A stretch of 64,000 nucleotides of DNA from Tenacibaculum sp. (GTDB lineage Bacteria; Bacteroidota; Bacteroidia; Flavobacteriales; Flavobacteriaceae), in contig JAKVCX010000006.1 of assembly GCA_022448525.1 (NCBI GenBank), positions 62,001-126,000 on the forward strand. Reading direction: 5' to 3'. Both the position numbers and the translations under genes were made by a program. This document shows positions 7,950 to 16,881 of this stretch, piece by piece. The notes below the pieces were generated by a model. It was given only the letters and a program-made list of their open reading frames with translations, searched no databases and was not told the DNA's origin. The stretch's first letter is position 1. The number at the start of each line of letters is the position of its first letter.

Positions 7950-10142
7950 ATGAGAAAAAATTACTTTTTAACTTTATTACTAACATTTGTTCTTGGTTCA
8001 ACTTTTGGGCAAGTTGTGCTATCTGAAGATTTTAGTTATTCAGATGGTAGCTTAGTAGGTAATGGAACTTGGGTATCTACAAGTGGTACCGCTGGAGATT
8101 TATTAGTCTCTTCAGGACAGGCTGTTGTTCAGCATGGAACACCGAGTGAAGATGTTGAGATTCCTTTCACTTCTATCACAGGTTCGGTTTATGCTGCGTT
8201 TGATTTTTCTGTTGACGATTTAGGTAGCCCATATAGTGGTGGTGATAATGAGTATTTTGCACATCTTGATTTTAGAGCAAGGATGGATATTGTTCCTCCA
8301 ACAGCAGGTGGTGATTATACAGTTGGAATTTCTTCAAGTACTAGTACGGCTCAGGCTACTTGGGCAACGGATTTAACTTTTGGGCAAACTTATCGAGCTA
8401 TAATTAGGTACGATCAGGACACTGGTACGGCTCAGTTGTGGATTGATGCTACGGCTGATACGGATACATCAATTTCTGGTTCAGCTGATGGTGCTACAAC
8501 AGTTGCAAACTTTGAATTGAGACAATCTGATTCTTCTGTTAACGAAACAGTAAGAGTAGATAATTTAATGATAGGGCAAACATTTGATGATGTAGATACT
8601 TTTGTTGCTCAAACCAATCCTACGTTAGCAATCAGTTCACCTACAAATGGTTCTACAATTGGTTATACAGACACAGCTGCAGTTAAAATTTCTGTTGGTA
8701 ATTTTAATGTAGCTCCAGGGGGTACAGGAGACGGTTTTATTAAATGGACATTGAATAGTGTTGCTCAAGCGGATAAGTTTGATACTAATGATATTGCATT
8801 TTCTTCTACAGGAGGAACAACATATACTGTTTATGTAGAGTTGGTTGACAATGCAGGAAACCCTTTGTCTACTCCAGTTAATCAGACAGTTACTTTTACG
8901 GTTGATTTCCCATGTGATATTCAAATAGGTTCAATTACTACAACTTGTAACGCTGAAACTTCAGGAGTAGATACTTATGATGTTAGTTTAGATTTTACTG
9001 GTGGAGGAACTACTACCTACACATTAACAGCTGATAATGGAACAATTGGAGGAGATAATCCATCAATGATGGCTTCTGGTACTATAACTATTTCTAATGT
9101 TAGTGAAGGAACTGATATTGTATTTACAGTTAAAGGAGACGTATCAAATAGTGGATGTGACTTTACAAGAAATATTTCAAGTCCAACTTGTAAAGCATTA
9201 CCATTTACTGAATCTTTCGATTATGCTGACGCTGCAATTTTATCTGACCAAGCAAATTGGGAAATTACAAGTTCTTCAAGTGACGATATTTTAGTTGCTT
9301 CAGGAAGTTTGGATTATACAGGATTAAAAGCATCTGTTGGAAATAAAATTGTTTTTGATGGAGTTGGTTCTGATGTAGCGACAAGGTTTACAGATGTTAC
9401 TTCAGGAACAGTTTATGCTTCTTTCTTATTTAAGGTAACAGCTTTCCAAACAGGTTCTAGTCCTGATACAACGGATGGTGGATATTTTGCAATTGTAGCA
9501 AGTAATAATTCTTTCCAAACAAGAATTTGGGTAAGACCCAATCCAGATACTAGTGGAACTACTTACGATATTGGATTCGGTTCAGAATCGTCAAACCCTC
9601 CTTTCAGTACTTCAACGTATAACCTTAACGATGTTTTATTAATAGTTACTTCGTATAATGTTGATACTAGAGAGATTAATTTATGGATAAATCCAGATGC
9701 ATCAACTTTTGAGAATGCAGCCCCAACAGCAACTTTAACATCTACAGATGGAGATACTACTCCTCCTTCTTCGATAAATTCATTTATGTTAAGACAAGAT
9801 TCATCTAATGAAACTCCAACTATCGAAATGGATGAATTAAGAATTGCTACTTCTTGGGCAGAAGTTACACCAAAGGAACCAACAGCTTCTATTAATCAGA
9901 ATGAAATCGAAGGTTTTGCAGTTTATCCAAACCCAGTTGAGTCAAAAACTTTCAAACTTTCATCGGCTTCAATTACAACTAAAACAGTTCAAATATTTAA
10001 TGTTTTAGGAAAAGAAGTTTATAGTACGAAAGTAAATGGAACTAATAACGATATTGATGTGGCTTCTTTAAATGCAGGTATCTATATTTTAAAGGTTTTA
10101 GAAAACGGAAGAATGGCTTCAAAAAAGTTAATTATCAAGTAA
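7950..10142 (+). CDS. T9SS-secreted protein with duplicated LamG-like modules
   Basis: 730-residue exported protein. It has a Sec signal (MRKNYFLTLLLTFVLGSTFGQ, cleavage near residue 20) and a C-terminal type A T9SS sorting domain over about the last 75 residues (YPNPV ... LNAGIYILKV ... KKLIIK). Between them are two similar concanavalin/LamG-like modules at about residues 24-220 and 417-645. Each starts with an xEDFSYSDG or TESFDYADA box and ends with a xRQDSS...DELRI box. An Ig-like segment (LAISSPTNGSTI...) and a Cys-containing linker lie between them. It is probably surface-anchored or released after T9SS export. Binding target unknown, probably carbohydrate. Single gene with promoter and terminator. 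Confidence 0.9.
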   Translation: MRKNYFLTLLLTFVLGSTFGQVVLSEDFSYSDGSLVGNGTWVSTSGTAGDLLVSSGQAVVQHGTPSEDVEIPFTSITGSVYAAFDFSVDDLGSPYSGGDNEYFAHLDFRARMDIVPPTAGGDYTVGISSSTSTAQATWATDLTFGQTYRAIIRYDQDTGTAQLWIDATADTDTSISGSADGATTVANFELRQSDSSVNETVRVDNLMIGQTFDDVDTFVAQTNPTLAISSPTNGSTIGYTDTAAVKISVGNFNVAPGGTGDGFIKWTLNSVAQADKFDTNDIAFSSTGGTTYTVYVELVDNAGNPLSTPVNQTVTFTVDFPCDIQIGSITTTCNAETSGVDTYDVSLDFTGGGTTTYTLTADNGTIGGDNPSMMASGTITISNVSEGTDIVFTVKGDVSNSGCDFTRNISSPTCKALPFTESFDYADAAILSDQANWEITSSSSDDILVASGSLDYTGLKASVGNKIVFDGVGSDVATRFTDVTSGTVYASFLFKVTAFQTGSSPDTTDGGYFAIVASNNSFQTRIWVRPNPDTSGTTYDIGFGSESSNPPFSTSTYNLNDVLLIVTSYNVDTREINLWINPDASTFENAAPTATLTSTDGDTTPPSSINSFMLRQDSSNETPTIEMDELRIATSWAEVTPKEPTASINQNEIEGFAVYPNPVESKTFKLSSASITTKTVQIFNVLGKEVYSTKVNGTNNDIDVASLNAGIYILKVLENGRMASKKLIIK

Positions 10143-10164
10143 TTTTATATTATATATATTCAAA

Positions 10165-10197
10165 AGAGCCTTTATTTTTATAAAGGCTCTTTTTTTA
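10165..10197 (+). terminator. Intrinsic terminator after T9SS cargo gene
   Basis: 10-bp perfect stem AGAGCCTTTA / TAAAGGCTCT, loop TTTTTA, then seven T. Confidence 0.9.
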
Positions 10198-10221
10198 TTT
10201 TTACAACAAACTATAGTCAAG

Positions 10222-10848
10222 ATGAAATTAGCTTCTATTCTGTTTTGTTCTTTTATTGTTTCGGTAAGTTCTTTTTCACAGTCAAACTTTTCGAAGTTTA
10301 AGAAATTATCTTCTCCTAAGAAATGGTGGGTTGCTTTACATCCATTTAAAGCAAAAAAAGCATACTTAATTTCTATAGAAGTAAACAGAATTAGTGATAG
10401 TATTAAAAGTTGTAAGCTTTTAGATGGAGATCATGCAGGTGGTCAAGTAGATGCTTTTCGTCATGCGTATTGGATGGCGAGATTAACAGAGGAAATAGGG
10501 GCTTCTTCAGCAAGATCATTAGGTAAAGCTCATGAGAAAGAGAATTATTTGATGTATAAAAAAAGGAAGTTAGAAGATGGTATTGTTCCAGATAAGATTT
10601 CTTCAGAAATGGATTTGTTCAATAATGAAGTAGGCATTTCACTTACACGAAAAGGAAATAAAACTCCCAAGAACGGTTTAATTTATCGCATAATTAATGC
10701 AATTCTTGATGGAAAAATGAAAGTGATTAAAAAGAATATCAGTGGACAATTCTTAACCTGCGAAGGAAAAATAATCAGTTCAAAATCGTTAATTGGAAAA
10801 TGGAAAAACAATAAGTGTTTAGTGAATTCCAATCACGGAAGAGATTAA
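10222..10848 (+). CDS. Small secreted protein with DAFRHAYW motif (DUF6973-like)
   Basis: 208 residues with an N-terminal signal peptide (MKLASILFCSFIVSVSSFSQ). The mature part has a conserved-looking block DGDHAGGQVDAFRHAYWMA followed by an ARSLGKAHE helix and an FNNEVGI segment. I associate this pattern with the DUF6973 family, from memory. The clustered D, H and H residues could be a metal or catalytic site, but no activity is established. Its last four bases overlap the convergent AlbA_2 gene. No terminator of its own is visible. Confidence 0.75.
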   Translation: MKLASILFCSFIVSVSSFSQSNFSKFKKLSSPKKWWVALHPFKAKKAYLISIEVNRISDSIKSCKLLDGDHAGGQVDAFRHAYWMARLTEEIGASSARSLGKAHEKENYLMYKKRKLEDGIVPDKISSEMDLFNNEVGISLTRKGNKTPKNGLIYRIINAILDGKMKVIKKNISGQFLTCEGKIISSKSLIGKWKNNKCLVNSNHGRD

Positions 10849-11984
10849 TGATATTTTACCTTTCGTAAAACTCGAACAACGTCTTTATATTTAATATAAG
10901 TAGTTTTATCTTCTAAACTTCTAATATATTTTTTTGCTTTTTCTAGCTGTTCCTTTGCATCTAAATATCCGTTTAAGTAACAAATCAAATAATTATTAGG
11001 AAGTCTTGAAACATCTTCATGTTCAGTAACTGATAGCGGAATATTGTTTTCAATATTAGAAATTATATTGTTGCTACTCTCGTAAATATGCTTTATGATA
11101 TTATCATCGAAAACAGGAGGTTCAAATAAAAACTCTTTAATAATCTCAAGTTTTCCATTATTCTTAAAATGAATAATTGTTTTTTCAAGAGGATATCTAG
11201 CTTCCTTCTTTTCTAAACCTAACAATATATACTCAACAATAATGAAGGAATGATCGTTTATTTTAATTTGAACTTCGTCTAATGCAGAATAAAACAATTG
11301 TACTTGCTCGTTAATCAACTCAATGTCAACCCTAGAGTAAAATTCTTGATTATTAATAGTAGTTTTCTTTCCTGCCCAACATAAAACAAACTGTTCTTTA
11401 AAAACTTTATACTGTGGATTGTATTCTTCTTTATGTCTATTAATGAAATCAAAAACACCATCTAAAGTTAACTGAATATTATTACTAGCATTTTTCTCTA
11501 TTGCCTGAACAACATTACTATTGGTATTTTTTACTTCAAAGTTTTCGTTTACAGGAACAGAATTACTTCCTCGTCTGTAAAAAATGGTTCCCTTCGGATA
11601 TTTCCAGGCAGATTTTGATAAGTGTGAAATTTTCTCATTAGGGTAAATCGTTACTAACCCAACGACTTTATATCTTGGCAAACCAGGAAAAGGAATGTTT
11701 TCGTATTGAATTTTTGGAGGATGAACCAAATAGGCATTGACTAAATTTTGAATCTTACTATCATCAAAAAAATCAACGCCCATTATTTCATTATCTTCAT
11801 CTCTGATTCCTATTAAAATATAGGAATTATTATCAGGGTTCGAATTCGACAAAGCACAAACATGCTTAACAAATTTAGCCTTTCCTTCTTTAGAACTTAG
11901 CGTTAGTTTTTGCTTCTTATCATAAAAACTATTTTCATCATTATGAGAAAGAAGATTTTTAATAAGTAAGCGTTTGTTAACCAT
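10845..11984 (-). CDS. AlbA_2 (Schlafen-type) ATP-binding domain protein
   Basis: 379 residues. The N-terminal ~150 residues match the AlbA_2/Schlafen domain: an SSKEGKAKFVKHVCALSN helix, then NNSYILIGIRDEDNEIMGVD, and later KGTIFYRRGSNSVPV. In prokaryotes this domain occurs in putative nucleic-acid-binding regulators and some defence proteins. The remaining ~230 residues are unassigned, with a helical charged C terminus; no HTH or nuclease motif is visible. It starts two bases after the aldo/keto reductase stop, so it is probably in one transcript with SDR and AKR. Function unknown. Confidence 0.8.
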   Translation of the reverse strand: MVNKRLLIKNLLSHNDENSFYDKKQKLTLSSKEGKAKFVKHVCALSNSNPDNNSYILIGIRDEDNEIMGVDFFDDSKIQNLVNAYLVHPPKIQYENIPFPGLPRYKVVGLVTIYPNEKISHLSKSAWKYPKGTIFYRRGSNSVPVNENFEVKNTNSNVVQAIEKNASNNIQLTLDGVFDFINRHKEEYNPQYKVFKEQFVLCWAGKKTTINNQEFYSRVDIELINEQVQLFYSALDEVQIKINDHSFIIVEYILLGLEKKEARYPLEKTIIHFKNNGKLEIIKEFLFEPPVFDDNIIKHIYESSNNIISNIENNIPLSVTEHEDVSRLPNNYLICYLNGYLDAKEQLEKAKKYIRSLEDKTTYIKYKDVVRVLRKVKYH

Positions 11985-11985
11985 T

Positions 11986-12855
11986 TTAAGCTACTTTATG
12001 TCCTCTGCTAGCCTCATAAAGAATAAACCAATCTTGTAAATCTAGTTGAATTTCTTTGGCAGCATTTGCAATTTTTACTCGTTCTATATTTGAAGTTCCA
12101 ACCACAGGAATTACATTGGCAGGATGTTTTAAAATCCAAGCTAATAATAATTGATCTTCTGTAGCATTATATTTTTCTAACATCGGTTGAAGTACTTCTT
12201 TTATTCTTGAAGCTTGTTCATTTTCAAGTGAAAAGAATCCTCCAAGTGGACTCCAACTCATTGCTGTGATATTGTTTCTTAAAACATAATCTAATGTAGC
12301 ATTGTCAATTGCAGTATTTTGAACTAAAGAAAATTCAAATTGATTACAGGTTATTGAAATTTCTTTTTGAATTAATTCCATTTGACTTGGCAAAAAGTTT
12401 GAAACTCCAAAATCAATTATTTTACCTTGTTTTTGTAAATGTGAAATTGCTTCAGAAATTTCATCTGCTCGCATTAACGGACTGGGTCTATGAAGCAATA
12501 AGACATCTAGATAATCAGTTTGTAAATTTTTTAAAGATTGTTCAACGCTCCAAATAATATATTCTTTAGAGTAATCGTAATGCTTAATTCGGTTGTCTCT
12601 GTTTTCAGTTTTATACTGAATTCCGCATTTAGAAATTAATTGAACTTGTTCACGGTTAACTCCGCTTTGCGAAAAGGCTTTTCCGAAAGCTTCTTCTGTG
12701 GTATAACCACCGTAAATATCTGCGTGGTCAAAAGTTGTATTACCTTGGTCTATACATGAGTGAATTAACTCATCCATTTCTTTGGTAGAAAAATCTTTTC
12801 CCCAAATTCCCCATGACATGCAACCAATAATTATATCTGAAAGTTTAGTTCTCAT
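11986..12855 (-). CDS. Aldo/keto reductase
   Basis: 289-residue cytosolic NADPH-dependent oxidoreductase of the AKR TIM-barrel family. Catalytic tetrad visible: D43 and Y48 (FDHADIYGG), K76 (ISKCG), H122 (LLLHRPSP). C-terminal cofactor segment VIPVVGTSNIERV. The protein is of the YdhF/oxidoreductase-like group often fused into small redox operons. I chose the ATG at 12855 because upstream codons give a non-family extension and that start overlaps the SDR end by 11 bases, indicating coupling. Substrate unknown. Confidence 0.93.
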   Translation of the reverse strand: MRTKLSDIIIGCMSWGIWGKDFSTKEMDELIHSCIDQGNTTFDHADIYGGYTTEEAFGKAFSQSGVNREQVQLISKCGIQYKTENRDNRIKHYDYSKEYIIWSVEQSLKNLQTDYLDVLLLHRPSPLMRADEISEAISHLQKQGKIIDFGVSNFLPSQMELIQKEISITCNQFEFSLVQNTAIDNATLDYVLRNNITAMSWSPLGGFFSLENEQASRIKEVLQPMLEKYNATEDQLLLAWILKHPANVIPVVGTSNIERVKIANAAKEIQLDLQDWFILYEASRGHKVA

Positions 12856-13603
12856 TTTTATTAAGTAAAGTAGCACTTGCTTGTGCTGTAGGATAAACAA
12901 TTAAATCTTCAATATTCACATGATAAGGTCTTGTTACTACGAAATGAATAATATCCGCGATATCTTCAGGTTGTAAAGCCTTATAACCTTGATACACTTT
13001 TTTTGCTCTATCAGTATCTCCTTTAAAACGTACATCAGAAAATTCTGTTTCCACCAATCCAGGGTGAATGGCACTAACACGAATATTATATTGGTTTAAA
13101 TCTAAGCGCATTCCTTTATTTAAAGCGTTTACAGCGAACTTTGAAGCACAATACACATTTCCGTTAGCATACACCTCTTTTCCTGCAATAGAACCAATAT
13201 TTACTATGAAACCATCGTTTCTTTTAATCATACCAGGAATAATGGCCTTTGAGACGTAAAGCAAACCTTTAACATTACCATCAATCATGGCATCCCAATC
13301 ATCAATATTTCCATCTTGAATCGTTGCTAATCCATGAGCATTTCCTGCGTTGTTAATTAGAATATCAATGTTTTTAAAATCTTCAGGTAATTTTTCAACT
13401 GCTGAAAATACTTCTTCTTTAAATCGAACATCAAATTGTAAAGTATGTACTTCTGTAAGTTCAGAAAGTTCATTTTTAATTTCTTGAAGTTTTTCCTCTC
13501 TACGACCGCACAACACTAATCGTATTTTATGCTGAGCAAATAAATATGCTGTAGCTTTCCCTATTCCTGAGGTAGCTCCTGTAATAAAAGCAGTTAAAGA
13601 CAT
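12845..13603 (-). CDS. SDR family oxidoreductase (YdfG-like)
   Basis: 252-residue classical short-chain dehydrogenase/reductase. Rossmann motif TGATSGIGKA (8-17), NNAGNAHG (84-91), catalytic S138, Y151 and K155 (YCASK), and PGLVETEF. Close in layout to YdfG-type 3-hydroxy acid/serine dehydrogenases acting with NADP. First gene of the SDR-AKR-AlbA_2 run. No membrane segment. Substrate inferred only by family. Confidence 0.93.
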   Translation of the reverse strand: MSLTAFITGATSGIGKATAYLFAQHKIRLVLCGRREEKLQEIKNELSELTEVHTLQFDVRFKEEVFSAVEKLPEDFKNIDILINNAGNAHGLATIQDGNIDDWDAMIDGNVKGLLYVSKAIIPGMIKRNDGFIVNIGSIAGKEVYANGNVYCASKFAVNALNKGMRLDLNQYNIRVSAIHPGLVETEFSDVRFKGDTDRAKKVYQGYKALQPEDIADIIHFVVTRPYHVNIEDLIVYPTAQASATLLNKNEN

Positions 13604-13666
13604 GTGTAATTTTAGTTTTTTATAAAGGTAAAGTTTTTATGTAAATCTTATGTTATAAAACAAAGA

Positions 13667-13691
13667 AAACCGCCCTTTAATGAGGCGGTTT
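13667..13691 (-). terminator. Terminator-like hairpin between lipoprotein and SDR genes
   Basis: Stem AAACCGCC / GGCGGTTT. Read on the minus strand it follows the lipoprotein gene at 13742 and is followed by a T-rich run (TTTTCTTTGTTTT). Confidence 0.7.
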
Positions 13692-13741
13692 CTTGAGTTG
13701 ATTTTTCATAAAAAACCAACCAAAAATCAACTAACCAAACT

Positions 13742-14668
13742 TTATTTTAAAACTCTTCTATTTATTTTCTTTCTTTCTATTTTAGTACGTTTTCTACCAC
13801 TATTCCTTACAGCTGGTTTCTTAGTTTTTCCTTCTCCTTTTAAATATTGGATGAAACCTCTACCTTCGAAAACGTATGTTGTATTACTAGTTAAATGAAA
13901 TAACTCTATTGTTCCATCATTAATAACGCTTAATTCAAATTCTTCAGTATCTCCGCCGTCATAATAAAGTGTTAAAAACTTCAAGTCGTCATAATCAATG
14001 ATATCATCTATCTGATAACTCCCTACATAATCCCAATTAATTAAATCAACATTTGTGCCAAATGAATCATGAGAAGAATAAAAAGTGGTATTATTTTCAG
14101 GTGTGAACTGTAAGAAATGCTCGCTATCAAAAGGATTAGGTGTTCCATTTGCTGTACTTGTTCTTTCCCAAGCTACATACTCTTGTAAAAAGTATTCTAT
14201 ATTATCATAGAACAACATATCGTAATCAAAATTATTTCTTTGATAACCTACTAGTAAATAGCTAACATTGCTTTGTAAGTCATTTAACCTTATTTCATTT
14301 GCTGAAATTTGAACAACTTCGAAACTATAGTTTCCATCTAAATTATGACGAGTTTCTAAAACACCATCATTATACGTTCTGTAACTTCCTACGTAAATAC
14401 CTAAACCGTTTCCAGTTTTTCCAATATCTACAATATTATTATTGGCATATAAGTCACCGTTGAAAAATGATACTGTAAATGCTTTTGATAAATATGGTAC
14501 TTCAGAAGTTCCTGTTGTTCTGTGAAAATCAACATACCATAAATCATATCCTCCTACAACTTCTTCTAAAGAGATAAAATTATCTACAATTGGATCATCA
14601 TTTACAACAACACATGAAGTTATTGAGATGGATAAAAAAAGTGCGAAAAGTAATTTTAATGCTTTCAT
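13742..14668 (-). CDS. Flavobacterial lipoprotein, unknown function
   Basis: 308 residues. SPII signal with lipobox ITSC (Cys at about 19), an acidic start after the cysteine, two similar beta-rich halves (GGYDLWYVDFHRTTGT; later WERTSTANGTPN, LQFTPENN) and a very basic C-terminal tail rich in R and K. Relatives in flavobacteria are, as I recall, often labelled nicotinic acid mononucleotide adenyltransferase. No HxGH nucleotidyltransferase motif is present, so that name should not be carried over. The basic tail is unusual for the otherwise acidic protein. Single gene with its own terminator. Probably outer-membrane, function unknown. Confidence 0.8.
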   Translation of the reverse strand: MKALKLLFALFLSISITSCVVVNDDPIVDNFISLEEVVGGYDLWYVDFHRTTGTSEVPYLSKAFTVSFFNGDLYANNNIVDIGKTGNGLGIYVGSYRTYNDGVLETRHNLDGNYSFEVVQISANEIRLNDLQSNVSYLLVGYQRNNFDYDMLFYDNIEYFLQEYVAWERTSTANGTPNPFDSEHFLQFTPENNTTFYSSHDSFGTNVDLINWDYVGSYQIDDIIDYDDLKFLTLYYDGGDTEEFELSVINDGTIELFHLTSNTTYVFEGRGFIQYLKGEGKTKKPAVRNSGRKRTKIERKKINRRVLK

Positions 14669-14724
14669 AAGTATCAGTTTTTACGGTTATGCCAAGTATA
14701 TTTCAAAATGCATGCCAAAAAAAG

Positions 14725-14747
14725 AAAGCCGCTATTAAAGCGGCTTT
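14725..14747 (-). terminator. Intrinsic terminator after small lipoprotein gene
   Basis: Stem AAAGCCGC / GCGGCTTT with seven-base loop; on the minus strand a T-rich run follows. Confidence 0.85.
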
Positions 14748-14769
14748 GAAGTGTTATTTCTTATGATGT

Positions 14770-15246
14770 TTATTGCATCAGAACTGTTTCTCCTTTTTTA
14801 ACAGGACTTACCTTATAGTATTTTGTTTTATTATTTACAATATAGCTGATAACAAGTTCATTTTCATTTAGTTTAAAAGGAATGGTATTTTTTTTAGCTG
14901 GAGGAGTATTCCCATATTCTTTATTAGCATCACCATTCATTTCAAAATCTTTTTTTGTTGTGCTATGGTAAATGTTTGCAGAAACTATTTTCTGATCCCC
15001 TGAATCAAAATTACTTGCTTTTACTTTTTTTCCTTGAAAGTAAATACTATCAAATTGAATTTTATTTTCAGCAGTATAAATTATTCTAACTTGTGTTCCT
15101 CCAGGTGAACCAGGCATTCCTCCAACTCTCGCATTTGATGTTGCAGAAACAATCTTAAACGGTGTGTTTTTTTCCAATTTATAACTTGCACACTTTGTGA
15201 ATGTCATAAGTATTAACGGAATAGAAATAAGCTTTAATAATTTCAT
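14770..15246 (-). CDS. Small lipoprotein, unknown function
   Basis: 158 residues when started at ATG 15246 (MKLLKLISIPLIL). The signal ends in lipobox FTKC, with the lipidated Cys near residue 19. The frame runs a further nine codons upstream to 15273, but the shorter form has the canonical signal. The mature part contains GGMPGSPGGTQVR and beta-strand-rich sequence, with no recognised domain. A -7-like TAAATTTG (minus, 15290-15297) lies upstream. Predicted periplasm-facing lipoprotein. Function unknown. Confidence 0.72.
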   Translation of the reverse strand: MKLLKLISIPLILMTFTKCASYKLEKNTPFKIVSATSNARVGGMPGSPGGTQVRIIYTAENKIQFDSIYFQGKKVKASNFDSGDQKIVSANIYHSTTKKDFEMNGDANKEYGNTPPAKKNTIPFKLNENELVISYIVNNKTKYYKVSPVKKGETVLMQ

Positions 15247-15325
15247 ACAAGATGTTTTTCTAGATAGTTTCAAGTTTTATACCAAAGTACAAATTTATGT
15301 GAAACGAATTTTATAGTTTTAGTTT

Positions 15326-16435
15326 ATGAATCAATTAAGTTATTGGGAAATTAAACAATGGTTTCAACAAGTTGATTTTACCATTGTAGGGAGCGGAATT
15401 GTTGGGCTGAATTGTGCTTTAAACTTGAAAAGGAATTATCCAAATGCTAAAGTTTTAGTATTAGAAAAAGGAATGTTACCTCAAGGAGCAAGTACAAAAA
15501 ATGCAGGTTTTGCTTGTTTTGGAAGTTTATCGGAGTTAATAGACGATTTGAATTCTCATTCTGAAGAAGAAGTTATAAGTTTAGTTAAAAGAAGATGGGA
15601 AGGTTTACAATTTTTACGTCAGAACTTGGGAGATGATAAAATAGATTTTCAACAGAATAATGGATACGAATTGTTTGATGATAAAGATTTGTATCATGAA
15701 TGTTTGTTAAGAAAAAATGAGATTAATAAACTTTTGTCATCAATCTTTAAAGAAGATGTTTTTTCGGAATGTGATAACATTTATAACTTTAAAAATATAG
15801 AGGGAAATTACATTGTAAATAATTTTGAGGGTCAGATTGATACTGGCAAAATGATGTTTCATTTAGTAAAGAGATGTCAAGAAGTTGGTGTTTCAATTTT
15901 GAATAACACAACAGTTTTGAATTTCGAAGACGAAGGTAATCATGTTACTATAACAACGAATGAAACTACTTTTACAACGAGTAAATTATTAATTGCTACT
16001 AATGGGTTTTCAAAACACTTAATAAATGAAGAGGTTAAACCCGCCAGAGCTCAGGTATTAATAACTAAGCCCATTGATAATTTGCCTATTAAAGGAACTT
16101 TTCATTTAGATAAAGGATATTATTATTTCAGAAATATTGATAATAGAATTCTATTTGGTGGTGGAAGAAATTTAGATTTTAAAGTAGAAGAAACAACCGA
16201 ATTTTCATTAACGGAGTTAGTTCAGAATAAACTTGAGGAACTATTAAGAACGACAATTTTACCAAATACAAGTTTTGAAATTGAACATAGATGGAGTGGA
16301 ATTATGGGAGTTGGAAATCAAAAGAAAAGTATTGTAAAACCAATTTCAAATAATGTTTTCTGTGGAGTTCGATTGGGAGGAATGGGAGTTGCAATTGGAA
16401 GTTTGGTAGGTAAAGAATTAGCAGAACTTTTATGA
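15326..16435 (+). CDS. FAD-dependent oxidoreductase (DAO family)
   Basis: 369-residue flavoenzyme of the D-amino-acid oxidase/glycine oxidase fold. N-terminal dinucleotide-binding motif VGSGIVGLNCALNL (21-34), then GASTKNAGFACFGS typical of DAO-type proteins, and a C-terminal FAD-binding GVRLGGMGVAIGS. It probably oxidises an amine or amino acid in the cytosol; substrate unknown. The stop overlaps the next gene by four bases (ATGA), so the two are coupled. No quinone-reductase or membrane anchor is visible. Confidence 0.9.
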   Translation: MNQLSYWEIKQWFQQVDFTIVGSGIVGLNCALNLKRNYPNAKVLVLEKGMLPQGASTKNAGFACFGSLSELIDDLNSHSEEEVISLVKRRWEGLQFLRQNLGDDKIDFQQNNGYELFDDKDLYHECLLRKNEINKLLSSIFKEDVFSECDNIYNFKNIEGNYIVNNFEGQIDTGKMMFHLVKRCQEVGVSILNNTTVLNFEDEGNHVTITTNETTFTTSKLLIATNGFSKHLINEEVKPARAQVLITKPIDNLPIKGTFHLDKGYYYFRNIDNRILFGGGRNLDFKVEETTEFSLTELVQNKLEELLRTTILPNTSFEIEHRWSGIMGVGNQKKSIVKPISNNVFCGVRLGGMGVAIGSLVGKELAELL

Positions 16436-16881
16436 AAATAAAAAATCAACTTTTTAACGAATGTAAGTTATATGTTGAAAAACGTGAACGAACAATTCGT
16501 GAAATTATGACTTCGAACAAAAAAGCCTTACTCTCAGAAACCAAAAGCTCTGCAGGAGATAAACATGAAACAGGAAGAGCAATGTTACAGTTAGAAATGG
16601 AAAAGGCGAGTCAGCAAATAGCAGTTGTTCAACAAATGAAAGAAATACTGCATCGAATCAACCCAGATGATGTTTCAGAGGTAATTCGTTTAGGAAGTTT
16701 GGTACACACAAACTCGGCAACTTATTATTTAAGCATAAGTATAGGTGCAGTTGCTGTTGACAATGACATGTATTTTGTAATTTCTAGTTCTTCTCCTATT
16801 GGTAAATTATTGATAGGAAAGAAAGTGAATGATATTATTCAATTTAATGGACAACAAATAAAAATTACTGAGGTAAATTAA
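16432..16881 (+). CDS. GreA/GreB C-terminal-domain-like protein
   Basis: 149 residues. The N-terminal ~75 residues are helical with a conserved-looking SSAGDKHETGRAMLQLE segment. The C-terminal half ends in SSSPIGKLLIGKKVNDIIQF, the signature of the FKBP-like domain of GreA/GreB transcript cleavage factors. The long acidic-tipped coiled coil of true GreA is much reduced. In flavobacteria this protein is, as I recall, often named 3-oxoacyl-ACP synthase; no ketosynthase motif is present. Binding to RNA polymerase is a possible but unproven role. Coupled to the upstream FAD oxidoreductase and convergent with the ABC ATPase (17-base overlap). Confidence 0.75.
   Translation: MKIKNQLFNECKLYVEKRERTIREIMTSNKKALLSETKSSAGDKHETGRAMLQLEMEKASQQIAVVQQMKEILHRINPDDVSEVIRLGSLVHTNSATYYLSISIGAVAVDNDMYFVISSSSPIGKLLIGKKVNDIIQFNGQQIKITEVN

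Noticed and set aside
13742..14668. Naming this lipoprotein a nicotinate-nucleotide adenylyltransferase
   Set aside because: No HxGH nucleotidyltransferase motif and a clear SPII signal; the name seems to be a transferred error.
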